Assembly (NCBI GenBank): GCA_022414725.1
Contig: CM039464.1
Coordinates: forward strand, 61,212,614 to 61,276,613
From: Microglena sp. YARC
Lineage: Eukaryota; Chlorophyta; Chlorophyceae; Chlamydomonadales; Chlamydomonadaceae
Length of the DNA: 64,000 nt
Reading direction: 5' to 3'
The position numbers and the translations under genes are program-made. Below, in pieces: positions 1-9,101 of this stretch (positions are counted from its first letter, which is position 1; the number at the start of each line of letters is the position of its first letter). The notes beneath the pieces are model-generated. The model did no database searches. It worked only from the letters and a program-made list of their open reading frames with translations, and was not told where the DNA came from.

Positions 1-1591
1 GTTTCTTGATACCAGACTTGTGGTAAAAAAGCTCCGCGTGTAAGCTTCCATGTCTTGCTTTTGTCGTCTGCCAGATACGTGACTGTAGCGATGTTGCTCC
101 TACCAGGATCCACACACAGAACGACGATACCCATATCGGGCAATGTCGTTTTGAGTTTATGGTCATACTGTTCTGCGACGCTCATACCTTCCTCGTCACG
201 AGACCTCTTACTGGTCTTCTTCAGATCGGACACACGAACCTGTACTGTCTTGCTGTACTGCATGCTCAATGAGACTCCGTCAGTACAGATGCTACAATCG
301 AACACCCACCCCGTCTTGACAGGTCATTTCTTGAAGAAGGAACCTGCGACTGTTTTTCGGGCGTTCACGAGCGTGTCATACCTACCCTTTGCATGTCTGT
401 ACTCGTCAATAGCCTTGATATCCTTAACGTCAGCATCGTACTTCTGTTGGGCCAATTTGTATGCCTCCCATTCACCAGGACCACATTATTTTTCTTCTTA
501 ACTGCAGGCTTCAGAGGCAACATGAAGCGGTCGGGATCCTTTACATTTTCCCACTTTGAAAGCTCGACGATGTTTGGGTCTTTGGGGAACACGTGCTTGA
601 ACAGGTTCACGAGGGTCTTCATGTCAAGGCGGACATGCGCCCGTTGGACATTGAAGATGGGCATCAACCGGATACGACGTGCACCCATAGCCTCCAACCG
701 TGTCTGCATCCAATAATTGAACCGGACCATGGTCGGGAAGTCCATGTCTTTGCCATAGTCATCATAAAGTCGACTTCCATCTGGAACTTTCAGCCTGACT
801 CGAACTTCACGGACGTACTCCTGCACAGACTCTGGCCAAGATTCCATCTCCTGTATTTCTTGTTGGATGACCCTCATCACGTCGTACACACGGATGGTCT
901 TCGGAGCTCCCAGTGCCTTCAAAGTAGCCTTAGTGAGGCGGGTCAGACGAGGTACCAAAGGAACCCATGCGTTGTTTGACACGACAGTGCTCAATGTGTG
1001 ACCGGCATAGTTCAAAAACCTGGTCGAAATAGATAGGGTAGGAGTTGATGTAGTCAGGGTCATCGCTACCCAAGCACCTTTCCGATTACGTCTTTCACGG
1101 CTTCGTATGATATTCTACTCTCTTCATCTGGAAAGACGCCGTCAACTCCGATCCTTAGCCAATCCTTCCAGTTGGTATCCTTCATATTGTACATATTAGG
1201 AATCGGCAGGTCGCCCTCCATGAGCCTCGTGACATGGAAAGTCAGCACCAGACTGGAACGCCGTAACATGCGGCTCACCACATTGACGAGCTGATCCACA
1301 TGCCCCCCTGAACTTACCGAATTCTTCATCGTCAAGACTCATTGCCTTCTTCAAGGCGCATTTCACGACGCACATCTTTTCCACCGTCTTGTACTCTGGA
1401 GGGGGTCTGGCGATGAGACCATTGTCTTCGCATAAACGGACAATATCGTCCTTCTTGTCCTTTGAGGAGTATGCTACTTCGGCCAATTTTAGTAGCTCCT
1501 TCAATTTCGCGACTGTCGGAGGTTTCGTTGCCATCTTACATAATTTGTACATCACAGAACTCTTTAAACAAACATCACATACGTGTTCCAT
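1..1591 (-). pseudogene. Fanzor RNA-guided nuclease, copy 1, frameshifted and cut by the window edge
   Basis: The gene starts at 1591 (MEHVCDVCLKSSVMYKL) and runs toward the left edge. It is near-identical to the copy at 9102-11512. Three single-base insertions relative to that copy split it: one in a C run near 1308, one near 1070 and one in an A run near 1016. It also shares with copy 2 the in-frame TGA at 324-326 and the frame change in an A run near 487-495. In copy 1 the downstream frame of that A run has in addition a TAA. The RuvC nuclease core lies off the window except for its beginning. Fanzors are eukaryotic TnpB relatives that cut DNA guided by an RNA encoded at the 3' end of their element. 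Family assignment rests on copy 2. Confidence 0.8.
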
Positions 1592-1654
1592 ACGTGGTCA
1601 AAACAACCCATCATGATTTTATCAGTGAGGTTGCTGAATGCTAAGGAAATCATA

Positions 1655-2473
1655 TCAGACACGTGCGTCTTTTGTATCGTTTGGTATATAGTTCAATCGA
1701 CGAAAGTCCTTCTTCACCTTATCGAAGCACAGCTCAATAGCATTGAATTCTGGACTGTAAGGAGGAGTGTAACAAATATTTACGGGGCTTCTGAGGACCA
1801 AGTTCTTATGGATACTGGCGTTGTCCATTATTACTACTGAATTATTGCACAAACTCAATGAGTCAATAAATGCAGCGAAGTCCGTCTTCTTTCACAGATC
1901 CTTTCTTCACAACGAACTCCTTCCTACCATCTGAAAAAACTGCCATCAACAAACTATGGTGTACCCACCCACCAGTAGTTTTAACGATAACAGGTTTTCC
2001 TACAGGGGAATACCCATAATGTGGCTTGAGACGCTCACTAAACCCACATTCGTCAATTGATACTAAAATTTTCCCAGCATTGATTGTATCATTGTATCTA
2101 CTACAAAATTCAGTGACAAGTGGAACTAAGTCCCCTTTACACTGTCCACGGAGTTTGCTCCTTTTTCTTGTAAAACCAATGAGTTTTATGAAACGATACA
2201 CTGTTTTAGTTGATAATCGTAAATTGTGAGTACTTTTGAAAAATGCAACAACGCCTCTTGCGGTTGTGCATTGAGTTGACAATAAAAACAATTTCAAAAA
2301 TCTTTGTTCGTCTCAAAAAGTTTGCTTACAAATTCACGTCGTTTTCGATTTACACCAAAGCGTTTCCACCTCCACAGAGTAGAACGACTGATGTTCGTAA
2401 ACACAGAAGTTTTTAACACACACAAGTCAGCGACCATTCTTAACGCCAATTTTCTAACGGCGATGTCGTACAT
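1655..2473 (-). pseudogene. Tc1/mariner (IS630-like) DDE transposase, copy 1
   Basis: The start is the ATG at 2473 (MYDIAVRKLALRM), about 20 bp inside the inverted repeat, as usual for Tc1 elements. A helix-turn-helix segment comes first (near 2380-2450), then a second DNA-binding part, then the catalytic core. The catalytic residues are D in SIDECGF, D in VIMDNASIH and E in YSPEFNAIEL. The last two are separated by only 29 residues. The frame breaks near 2300 (stop after KDF) and again near 1885, where one extra T in a T run distinguishes it from copy 2. It would excise and insert the element at TA dinucleotides. The copy is probably inactive unless the indels are read errors. Confidence 0.82.
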
Positions 2474-2492
2474 TTATTTCCATCTGATATAT

Positions 2493-2518
2493 GTTTCATT
2501 TTACTGTTCCGCCGACTG
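2493..2518 (-). repeat. Terminal inverted repeat, Fanzor/Tc1 element copy 1
   Basis: Read on the minus strand it is CAGTCGGCGGAACAGTAAAA followed by TGAAAC, preceded by TA at 2519-2520. The same end occurs at 8983 (diverged), 12408-12431, 17862, 29848, 49325 (eroded) and 51619, and in inverted form at 30250-30275, 49732-49756 and 52023-52047. Confidence 0.85.
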
Positions 2519-2610
2519 TAGCGATCGTGGCCATTGCGGCCTTGGTGTCTGGGACGGTCGCCTGCGGAACCGTCGTGTTTGCTCAGAACAGGTTTCCTTT
2601 CCGAAAATAA
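2515..2610 (+). pseudogene. C-terminal tail of a membrane protein cut by the transposon
   Basis: An open frame of 31 codons runs out of the transposon end to a TAA at 2608-2610. It encodes a hydrophobic stretch (AIVAIAALVSGTVACGTVVF) followed by a short basic tail, so it looks like a C-terminal transmembrane anchor. The rest of the gene would lie on the far side of the transposon, outside the window. The family cannot be identified from this piece. Confidence 0.45.
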
Positions 2611-2695
2611 GTAGACCTTGCTTGACATCTGTTTTAACTGCCGATGCACTTCACTGCATGGTCGCCGTGTGACTCGGCATGATCCGCCGTCCGTT

Positions 2696-2717
2696 CCTCG
2701 AAAAACGAGTGTAAACA
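2696..2717 (+). terminator. Candidate 3'-end hairpin CTCG-AAAAA-CGAG
   Basis: The sequence CCTCGAAAAACGAGTGTAAA has a 4-bp stem and an A5 loop. It lies about 90 bp after the stop of the plus-strand tail ending at 2610. The same hairpin follows or ends other plus-strand genes at 8531 and 30892. Large DNA viruses such as mimivirus use 3' hairpins as polyadenylation signals. That role is inferred here, and the motif could instead be the end of a small mobile element. Confidence 0.35.
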
Positions 2718-2733
2718 TTTTTTTTCATAAAAA

Positions 2734-3866
2734 CTAGTGTAAATTGTCCACCAGATCGAAGACAAACTCCACAATTTTCTTTTCAAACTTCAAAAACGAT
2801 ATCCGATTCGACATCTTAAGTCCCAACAATGAAACGAACGTATCTACATTATTAATCGTTTCATCGTCAATCACGTTTCTCTTCCTCTCAATGTTCAACT
2901 TAGAGCACATGGTCAATAATTTCTGTAAGTGGGCTTCTGATTTGACATGTCGACACAACATGTAAGCATCCAGGACCCTCTCCATGTACTTTGCAACCCG
3001 GAGCACAGTGGTGTACGGAGAAACCTCTTTTTTGCAAACGTGTTTTTATGCAAATTGGAAACAATGAACCCCGTGTTGTCCAACATCGAGTCCACGTACA
3101 TGCTCTCTGGAAGATCCTTCCTTCCTGAAACAATGTGGAGAAACGCACCAACGGACCAGTAAACATCGTTCTCAAGGAGCTTCGTCATCGAGAAAATACG
3201 ACCCACCTTCACTATACCGGATACAGCCCCGGTTCGCGACGTCGTAGTCGTCGTATTATTTCTATCAATTGCGAAATACTTTTTCAGTTAAGATGTGTAC
3301 AACTTCTCATTGTTATTACTGTTGTATGTCGTCTGCTTCTTAATGAAATCTCTGGCCTTCAACATGTCTTCTCTATCGCTCCATTTGCACATGATTGCCA
3401 ACTTACCCATGGCAAAGAGACGTTGTTGCGGATCATTAGAAATAAGGTCAAACTCTTCCTTACTTTTCGAGCTCTCGGGGTTGTTGAGCATGCCGAAATG
3501 AGATCCGTAAATGTTGATGTCAAACATGTCGGTGAAATTACGTTTGAAGCGTTGATAATGGTACTCGTTGATTGATTTGAAAATTAATACGATGCGATCC
3601 AAATCATTATGCAGAATTTCCCCATTGAAGTTCAGATTCACGTCGATGTCAGAAGAGTAGTTGACGTTTACAGTCCCGACCTGTTTCGGGTTGCAAACAT
3701 CCCCACACATCTGGCGGATGTAATCGATCAGACCGGTGACATAAGCTACTCGGAAGGTGTTTAAAAGCTCCTTGCAAGGTTCATTACCCCCGGCCGCAAG
3801 CATATCCCACATCAAAGGTTGCAATGATTTCTTACCGTTGCACACGAAGTCAATACTAATATCCAT
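2734..3866 (-). pseudogene. Virus-type nucleotidyltransferase-like protein, broken
   Basis: The start is the ATG at 3866 (MDISIDFVCNGKKSL). The first part, about 192 codons, contains YSSDIDVNLNF, which resembles the metal-binding D-x-D of nucleotidyltransferase-fold proteins, and later DMFDINIYGS. An in-frame TAA near 3288 interrupts it. The same frame then continues with SMTKLLENDVYWSVGAFLHI and VDSMLDNTGFIV, a style seen in conserved uncharacterised proteins of large algal and amoebal DNA viruses. A frameshift near 3010-3020 leads into the last 90 codons (ending LVDNLH). Total about 375 residues. One stop and one frameshift imply a pseudogene unless the sequence is wrong. The family call is from motif likeness only. 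Confidence 0.55.
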
Positions 3867-3903
3867 TTTGTTATGTTTTATATTGGCTTTGAATGAAAAA
3901 AAA

Positions 3904-4041
3904 CCTCCCGGCGGATTTTTTGAAATTTCTACTCAGAATTTAGAGCCTCCAAAACTACTCGCTAGCCTGAGATATCAGCACAGAGGAATCACAATTCCGC
4001 TCCAGACCATGTTTCGCAACCAGTAAAAATCCGCCAGGAGG
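3904..4041. mobile_element. 138-bp MITE-like element with inverted ends
   Basis: The left end CCTCCCGGCGGATTTTT (3904-3920) is matched in inverted form by AAAAATCCGCCAGGAGG (4025-4041), with no coding frame between. The left end and the next 20 bp (TTTCTACTCAGAATT) recur inverted at 46449-46490, followed there by GGCCGGAACGCCCATTA. It is therefore related to the ends of the DUF7869-type transposons. Mobility is inferred. Confidence 0.5.
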
Positions 4042-4181
4042 CAGGAACTCATTCCTTCGAAGCCCCACCAGAAGAGAGATCGATCGCGCACGTGCTTCGC
4101 GGAGCAAAACAGAAGTACACACAAGTACAACGAGTCATCAGCTTAATTCTCTGCCCCACCTATTGGGTCCCGTGTAACCAC

Positions 4182-5446
4182 TCAACCTTGAACCCAATTG
4201 GGTACTTGCATTGTACTCACCGACGGGAGTGTAATGAATTCTCCAAACTCTTTCAAGAGTCGGTGTCGGCACATAACATAAATCGGGTTTGTATTCACGT
4301 GTCTCCATGTTTTCTGAATAGTCGCTGCGGCTCTGTGACTTCGCACTAAACGGCACGCGTCTTGGACGGATACCAACATGTTGCGGTTGCTACTCAATAA
4401 ATGCCAGTCCCATGGGTTGTCCTTGCTCTTAACTACATTGTCCCAGGTGACCACGCAACTATTGTTTGAGCTCAAATAAAACCAATCCCATGGTTTGTCA
4501 AGGTTACTCGAGACAATGTCCCAGGTGGCTACCCCGGGGTTTACACTCAATCCACGCCAGTTCCACGGCTTGTCCGGGTTACTCGATACAATGTACCACG
4601 AGGCTACACTTGGGTTTGTGCTCAACCAATACCAATCCCATGGTTTGTCCGGGTTACTCGAGACAATGTCCCAGGTGACTACCCCGGGTTTTACACTCAA
4701 TCCACGCCATTCCATGGTTTGTCCGGGTTACTCGAGACAATGTCCCACGAGGCTACACTGGGGTTTGTGCTCAACCAATACCAATCCCATGGTTTGTCCT
4801 GGTTCGTCACGACAATATCCCACGTGGCCACCCTGGGATTCGCACTCAATCCACGCCAGTTCCACGGCTTGTCCGGGTTAATCGAGACAATGTCCCAGGT
4901 GCCTACCCAGATGTTTGTGCTCAACCAATACCAATCCCATGGTTTGTCCGGGTTACTGGAAACAATGTCCCAGGTGGCTACCCCGGGGTTTACACTCAAT
5001 CCACACCAGTTCCACGGCTTGTCCGGGTTACTCGACACGATGTCCCACGAGGCTACACTGGGGTTTGTGCTCAATCCACACCAGTCCCATGGTTTGTCTG
5101 GGTTACTCGAGACAATATCCCACGTGGCTACCCTAGGATTCGCACTCAATCCACGCCAGTTCCAGTGCTTGTCCGGGTTACTCGAGACAATGTCCCAGGT
5201 GGCTACCCAGATGTTTGTGCTCAACCAATACCAATCTCATGGTTTGTCCGGGTTACTGGAGACAATGTCCCACGTGACGACACTGGGGTTTAAGCACAAT
5301 TTACGCCAATCCCACGGTTTGTCTGGGTTACTCGACACGACGTCCCATGTCAGGTATGGATTATCACTCAAGTGACCCCAATCCCATTTGCATTCTCCGG
5401 ATTTGACTCGATCCAGTATGTGACTCTTAATTTTGGCGTCGAGCAT
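4182..5446 (-). pseudogene. NCLDV-type W-rich tandem-repeat protein, broken
   Basis: The start is the ATG at 5446 (MLDAKIKSHILDRVKSG). It is followed by about 15 repeats of roughly 24 residues built on NPSVATWDIVSSNPDKPWDW. This repeat type is typical of proteins from mimiviruses and other NCLDVs. The C-terminus contains AAATIQKTWRHVNTNP followed by YVMCRHRLLKEFGEF, the IQ-like tail common to many NCLDV repeat proteins. A TGG-to-TGA change at about 5237 and a one-base loss near 4706 split it into three frames that together run without a gap. DNA repeats of about 72 bp underlie the protein repeats. Function unknown; probably a protein-interaction scaffold. Confidence 0.75.
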
Positions 5447-5484
5447 TATTGTGTGCAATTAAATAAAGTGGGACCATTCGTTTA

Positions 5485-5568
5485 CAGTAGTTCTCAAATA
5501 AAGTGGGACACACCTTATAATCATCCAGACTGCAGATCGTTGCTTTTGGGCAACGTTGGGGGGTGCAC
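5485..5568 (-). mobile_element. Short end fragment of Tc1 element with second-type Fanzor 3' hairpin
   Basis: It begins after TA with CAGTAGTTCTCAAATAAAGT. It then matches the end at 14374-14456, including the hairpin CGTTGC-loop-GCAACG (minus strand). Only about 84 bp of the element remain. The same fragment type occurs at 31022-31093 and in shorter form at 39405-39455. Confidence 0.65.
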
Positions 5569-5574
5569 CCGAAG

Positions 5575-6153
5575 ATGAGGAACCGGAAGAAACAAAAAAT
5601 AACTTGTACAGTATCTAAAAAAATGAACTCACGTAGGAACAAACACACCCGAGTGTTGGCGGAACTTAAGTTCAACGATGTGGTCAAAAAGAGTCTCAAG
5701 TACTCGTTTGTCCAGGAACGCACCGATCTACGACCCATGACGTTCACCATCGCAAAGCGGAAAACGAATATCACGACCAAACTCATGAGTGAGTCCGGAA
5801 ACGAGACGACCAACGTTGCAATGGCAGGAGACATCATCATATGCGGAAAGTACAACGAACAGTACGTCGTCACCTTCACAAAGATTTTGACCATGTACGA
5901 CATCGTCGACGCACATCTCACGGTACGACACGTCACACGACAGGCGGCGCTCTACACATCCAATACACCGCACACGTTCACTGCGCCATGGGGAGAAAGC
6001 ATGACGGTCCACCCAGGAGACTATGTCGTAAAGGAAGGAGAAGACGGGTTCTACAGGGTCGAAAAGAACACCTTCGAAGAGACGTACGACCATCATTCAA
6101 GTAATCATCGTTCCAATGTAAAACACTTCAAACGTCATCATCACACAGGGTGA
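5575..6153 (+). CDS. Uncharacterised virus-type protein with C-terminal PGDYVV motif
   Basis: The frame is open for 192 codons. The first ATG outside the transposon end is at 5575; an alternative is at 5623 (MNSRRNKHTRVLAEL). The N-terminus is basic. The C-terminal third has TAPWGESMTVHPGDYVVKEG followed by FYRVEKNTFEETYD. This resembles the small PGD-x-V ... Y-V-x-x-x-F-x-x-TY domain found in phage, bacterial and large-virus proteins; the domain's role is not known. The gene starts immediately downstream of a transposon end fragment, so its native promoter may be lost. It is one of the few undamaged frames of this region. Confidence 0.6.
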   Translation: MRNRKKQKITCTVSKKMNSRRNKHTRVLAELKFNDVVKKSLKYSFVQERTDLRPMTFTIAKRKTNITTKLMSESGNETTNVAMAGDIIICGKYNEQYVVTFTKILTMYDIVDAHLTVRHVTRQAALYTSNTPHTFTAPWGESMTVHPGDYVVKEGEDGFYRVEKNTFEETYDHHSSNHRSNVKHFKRHHHTG

Positions 6154-6242
6154 TACAAGGGAATTATGTTATCTACCGGTACAGGTCTCGTCGTCTTCTC
6201 CCCCGAACGCTTCCGCATTTCGTGGAAAAAGTGAATAACGTG

Positions 6243-7037
6243 TTATCTTTCGGACCACACTTTGACAACCGGCCTGTGCTTGAACGTGCCTGTATTCTGC
6301 ATGTAATTCTCAAAGGTCAGCTTGAATGGCATAGGATGATTCAAAAAAATGTCCCCAAACACCGAATACCCGGCACAGGTAGTCGACGACTCGTCGTCGT
6401 TTATGATCATTAGCATTAAGGGGATGACTCTCTCTAGGCCACTGCGCATGCTTCTAGTATTGACAGTCGCGGCGAGTTTGGTGATGCCCGAAAACCGTGT
6501 CTCTAGACTATCGAGTGCATCTAGCGTGACGAACATAGCGGTGCCGAAGCACCCCAAGCATTCCCCCCCTTTATTGTACACACGCATGATCTCCGCTTGC
6601 GTTTCCGAAGATAGAGCGCCCATCGTCTGCATAGTGGCCTCCTCGTGTCTGAAGTCGCTCGAAAAGTGCCACAGGAACCTGAAGCCGGGGGTGTGTAGGT
6701 CCATAGACTCAGGCATAGGTTGGTTCAGGAACATAGCGTCGTGAATGACCAGCGCCGTCTCGAACAAGCGCTTAGTGAACATGTAGTACAACGGAAGGAT
6801 CTCACCAGCCCCCGCCTGCAAGTCCGATTCAATCACGGTAAGATGAGGTATCGTCCCTTCGATGGGGATGCAAGCTGCGCGCATGTCCGGGTCCGAGTGG
6901 TCGTCTACGATGACCACCGGCATGGTCGGGTGCACCGCTCGGATGCGGTGCACGCACGTGTGCCAATACCACATGTGCACCGGTTTTTTCATGCATCGCA
7001 GAATCACGATGCCATCCACACTTCTAGGAATCATCAT
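6243..7037 (-). CDS. GT-A-like glycosyltransferase of viral type
   Basis: The frame is intact (264 codons, start at 7037; a second Met lies at 7034). Residues 41-50 read VVIVDDHSDP, the nucleotide-sugar-binding strand and D-D pattern of family-2-like GT-A glycosyltransferases. VIHDAMFLNQP near residue 97 would fit the second acidic site. There is no signal peptide or clear membrane segment. Several NCLDVs carry their own glycosyltransferases to decorate capsid proteins, so a role in virion glycosylation is plausible but inferred. A Tc1-type transposon end lies only 3 bp upstream of the start codon (TA at 7039-7040), so the promoter has been displaced. Confidence 0.6.
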   Translation of the reverse strand: MMIPRSVDGIVILRCMKKPVHMWYWHTCVHRIRAVHPTMPVVIVDDHSDPDMRAACIPIEGTIPHLTVIESDLQAGAGEILPLYYMFTKRLFETALVIHDAMFLNQPMPESMDLHTPGFRFLWHFSSDFRHEEATMQTMGALSSETQAEIMRVYNKGGECLGCFGTAMFVTLDALDSLETRFSGITKLAATVNTRSMRSGLERVIPLMLMIINDDESSTTCAGYSVFGDIFLNHPMPFKLTFENYMQNTGTFKHRPVVKVWSER

Positions 7038-7040
7038 TTA

Positions 7041-7260
7041 CAGTAATACCGGTACAACTTTTTAAGCATTTTGGGTCACCGGTCCGTGGTTCACTACAAA
7101 TATTTTTTGAGGAGTCTGAGGAAGGTTTGTAATATATACAACGTGTCCAAGAGCTCACTACATAGATGGACACAGTTATTGTCAAGCAGAATTCCGCTTG
7201 AGACATACTCCCCTTCTCGTTTATCTCCATATAGAAACAGAAAAACGCAAGCCACCTGAA
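7041..7260 (+). mobile_element. 5' part of a Tc1-like transposon
   Basis: A diverged Tc1-type end (CAGTAATACCGG ... ATTTTGGGTCACC) follows a TA. The interior at 7085-7125 matches, inverted, the Tc1 remnant at 53500-53545 (GAGGAGTCTGAGGAAGGTTT). The element is cut off after the helix-turn-helix region. Confidence 0.6.
7083..7259 (+). pseudogene. N-terminal helix-turn-helix of a Tc1-like transposase
   Basis: The frame reads YFLRSLRKVCNIYNVSKSSL then HRWTQLLSSRIPLET. This is the helix-turn-helix that binds the inverted repeats in Tc1/IS630 transposases. It stops at 7259 and the DDE core is absent. The LLSSR-x-x-LET part recurs in translated fragments at 7331, 16480, 18090 and 32905, so this N-terminus is scattered through the window. 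Confidence 0.6.
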
Positions 7261-7476
7261 GGATTCAGTTGCTGAATTCCTCTGCCCGCTCCGCGGGCCT
7301 GCCCCCCCCCCACCCCCAAGACACTGTTTTATTGTCAAGCAGAAGTCTGCTTGAGACATGGTGTTGACTGTCTCCTCTCCTACTATACCACATCCATCAG
7401 TCCGTTTATCAACCGATGCATAAGAAACAATGCGTCAAACAATGTATTATTATTGTTTGCTAATGCATATCTTAAA
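7261..7476. repeat. GC-rich hairpin repeat plus AT-rich spacer
   Basis: It holds CCCGCTCCGCGGGCC and runs of C (7277-7315), then a second copy of the transposase-derived inverted repeat TCAAGCAGAAGTCTGCTTGA (7337-7356). The same pair occurs near 16430-16505 and 18010-18110, and inverted at 32905-32995. The last 100 bp are AT-rich and may be the promoter of the next gene. Confidence 0.5.
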
Positions 7477-7764
7477 ATGGATATAACTCAAGTTTTGCAA
7501 CACCCTCCATCAATCGACAAAAATCTTGCCACACAACTTGTATGCATTGTTATGCAATGGATACACTCAACAGGCACCTATCCGCCAAATATTGAAATCA
7601 ATTGCGAACGGCTAATCACATGGTATCAAAACAACGAAAGCACTCCTGAACTCCGAGATCAAATCATTTCAGACTACAACGTTTTGTACGGAACCATGGC
7701 CTTTCAAAGGTTTGCAATCAAATCATGCAATGTAGCTATTGCACCCAAATCTTCTCAACCATGA
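7477..7764 (+). CDS. Hypothetical 95-residue protein
   Basis: The frame starts at an ATG in an AT-rich context (MDITQVLQHPPSIDKNL) and runs to 7764. It is polar, with no membrane segment or known motif. The composition looks like coding sequence, but it may be a shortened gene because the following 120 bp contain no continuation. Not recognised. Confidence 0.35.
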   Translation: MDITQVLQHPPSIDKNLATQLVCIVMQWIHSTGTYPPNIEINCERLITWYQNNESTPELRDQIISDYNVLYGTMAFQRFAIKSCNVAIAPKSSQP

Positions 7765-7888
7765 CAATGTCCGAAGGTTGCAACATTGCAAAAGATGCCG
7801 ATTTGGTCTACATGGCTATTTGCTGGAATGTGACATTTTAATACCAATCGTTTTATCCCGCCACAGATATGTATGTATACACGCGCCA

Positions 7889-8374
7889 ATGCCAAAACTA
7901 CCTCAATCTAAAAAAACAAAGAATCCATCTCAAGTCGTGTGCTACACCGGTCCCCGTCCACGCGGAAAGAAGGACGACTCGTACACGTCCGAAGAGTTCG
8001 TCGCGTTTATGAAGCATGAGGCCTCTGACAAAAAAGGACGGACGCTTGATGAATGGATCGAGTGGGCCGGCGCGCTCCGCATGAACGCCTCGAAGTGCAG
8101 AAAAGTAACAAAATGCAACGAGAAAGTATCGTCTGCGGGTAAGGTCGCTGAGAAAACTTCAAAGCCCCTCGAATCTTGTATCGAGAGCAAATGTCATGGT
8201 AGGTTTGAACTCATGGAGAAGATGACTAAGAATGATAAAAACGCCATCAGCTCCTTCGATAAACACCGACTTTCCGCGGAGTGCGGTGCCGTCCATTGCT
8301 CCAAAGAAGGCGGTAAATATGGCAAGGTGCTCAAAGCATGGGACGCAATATCGAAGCGATGCGGTACTCTCTGA
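7889..8374 (+). CDS. Hypothetical virus-type cysteine-motif protein
   Basis: 161 codons from MPKLPQSKKTKNPSQ; the frame extends further upstream without a better start. The lysine-rich first third includes GRTLDEWIEWAG. The C-terminal half has a regular pattern of cysteines and lysines: ESCIESKCHGRFELMEK, then LSAECGAVHCSKE and KAWDAISKRCG. Such C-x3-C ... C-x4-C-x-KE patterns occur in small uncharacterised proteins of large DNA viruses. Disulfide or zinc binding is possible. A candidate 3' hairpin lies 157 bp downstream. Confidence 0.5.
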   Translation: MPKLPQSKKTKNPSQVVCYTGPRPRGKKDDSYTSEEFVAFMKHEASDKKGRTLDEWIEWAGALRMNASKCRKVTKCNEKVSSAGKVAEKTSKPLESCIESKCHGRFELMEKMTKNDKNAISSFDKHRLSAECGAVHCSKEGGKYGKVLKAWDAISKRCGTL

Positions 8375-8730
8375 AAGGGGCTGCATACAATACATTTTAT
8401 TGGGACCTGGATGCTGACTGGGTCGAAATCGAATCCAAATGCGTCCTTACGGTACAACATTTTTTCATGTGGCAGGAACACAGCTCTGTGTGGTAGAAGT
8501 CTGCTTGCGACGACACGTGTTCCGCACGCGCCTCGAAAAACGAGTGTAAACATCTCAGAACCACGCGATACAGATACACGCGAATCTATCCGTCGAACTG
8601 CGACATATACAATGCGCCGAACAAACCAGAATCCACCCCTTGTACAGACAGTTTCAGATAAGATCCGCATTATGTTTTGTGAACCATAAACCCTAATATC
8701 CATTCCAAAACCTGGCAATCAATATTCCCA
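8375..8730. other. Gap without a gene; holds the 3' hairpin repeat
   Basis: No convincing gene is seen. A transposase-like scrap (RSLLATTRVPHAPRKTSVN in translation, about 8488-8550) precedes and overlaps the hairpin. The scrap GTGTTCC-x-CA-x-GCGCCTCG is shared with 32035-32065 and, inverted, with 29365-29385. Confidence 0.4.
8531..8551 (+). terminator. Candidate 3'-end hairpin CTCG-AAAAA-CGAG
   Basis: Same sequence as at 2696 and 30892 (CCTCGAAAAACGAGTGTAAA). It lies downstream of the plus-strand gene ending at 8374. Role inferred from position and structure. Confidence 0.3.
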
Positions 8731-8982
8731 ATGAGGTTCTCTGCCGACTACATACCTGAAGATGTCCTGGAGATCATTCTCTACAATGCGATTAAATCGC
8801 AGGAAATTGCTGGCAATTGCTACTTCTTCAAAGAAGTGGTGCTCGTTTGCAAAACGTGGAGCTACGTCGCGCCCCGGTGTGTCCATGAGTTGGATATCTC
8901 GGAAACCGGAGTAAGCGACCTCAGAACTCTGCCCGGACTAACCGCTCTCAAGAGCCTTAACGTCTATCGCAACAGAGTGGTA
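8731..8982 (+). pseudogene. F-box/LRR protein cut by the Fanzor transposon
   Basis: The start at 8731 gives an F-box-like N-terminus (YIPEDVLEIILYNAI, then VVLVCKTWSYVAPRCV) and the first leucine-rich repeat (LRTLPGLTALKSLNVYRNRV). The frame is cut at 8981-8982, where the Fanzor element begins after a TA. The rest of the LRR domain is not found beyond the other end of the element. F-box proteins hand substrates to SCF ubiquitin ligases. In NCLDVs they are expanded families thought to redirect host proteolysis. It is the sister of the three genes at 14.9-19.6 kb. Confidence 0.75.
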
Positions 8983-9101
8983 CACTCGACGGAACATATA
9001 AATGAAACCGCTTTCTGGAGTGTACGGCCACACCGGAGTGTGTGCCTTATGGTGTAGAAATCCACGGGGCAGTGGAACACCATCATGTTTGTTGTAGCCC
9101 G
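8983..9101 (-). ncRNA. Candidate Fanzor guide-scaffold (omega) RNA
   Basis: This is the 119-bp segment between the Fanzor stop codon (9102) and the transposon end. Minus strand 9081-9021 folds into two hairpins: an outer GGTGT/ACACC stem enclosing TCCAC/GTGGA, then CACAC-TCCG-GTGTG flanked by GGC/GCC. The three nonautonomous elements at 29848, 49325 and 51619 keep the same segment next to their ends. There the second hairpin is ACACC-GTAA-GGTGT, so sequence and loop differ while pairing is kept. Fanzor and TnpB guide RNAs are known to come from exactly this position. Expression is inferred. Confidence 0.6.

Larger units (their letters stand above)
1..2518 (-). mobile_element. Fanzor-carrying Tc1/mariner transposon, copy 1 (left end outside window)
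   Basis: The segment repeats 9930-11957 almost base for base and carries, on the minus strand, a Fanzor nuclease gene and a Tc1/IS630-type transposase. Its right end is an inverted repeat at 2493-2518 followed by TA, the usual Tc1/mariner target dinucleotide. The plus-strand reading frame that resumes directly after the end (2515-2610) is the tail of an interrupted gene, so the element inserted into a coding sequence. Compared with copy 2 it has extra single bases in several homopolymers. These are either decay or read error. Confidence 0.85.

Noticed and set aside
365..979. Plus-strand frames opposite the Fanzor gene
   Set aside because: They overlap a recognisable Fanzor frame and have no domain character.
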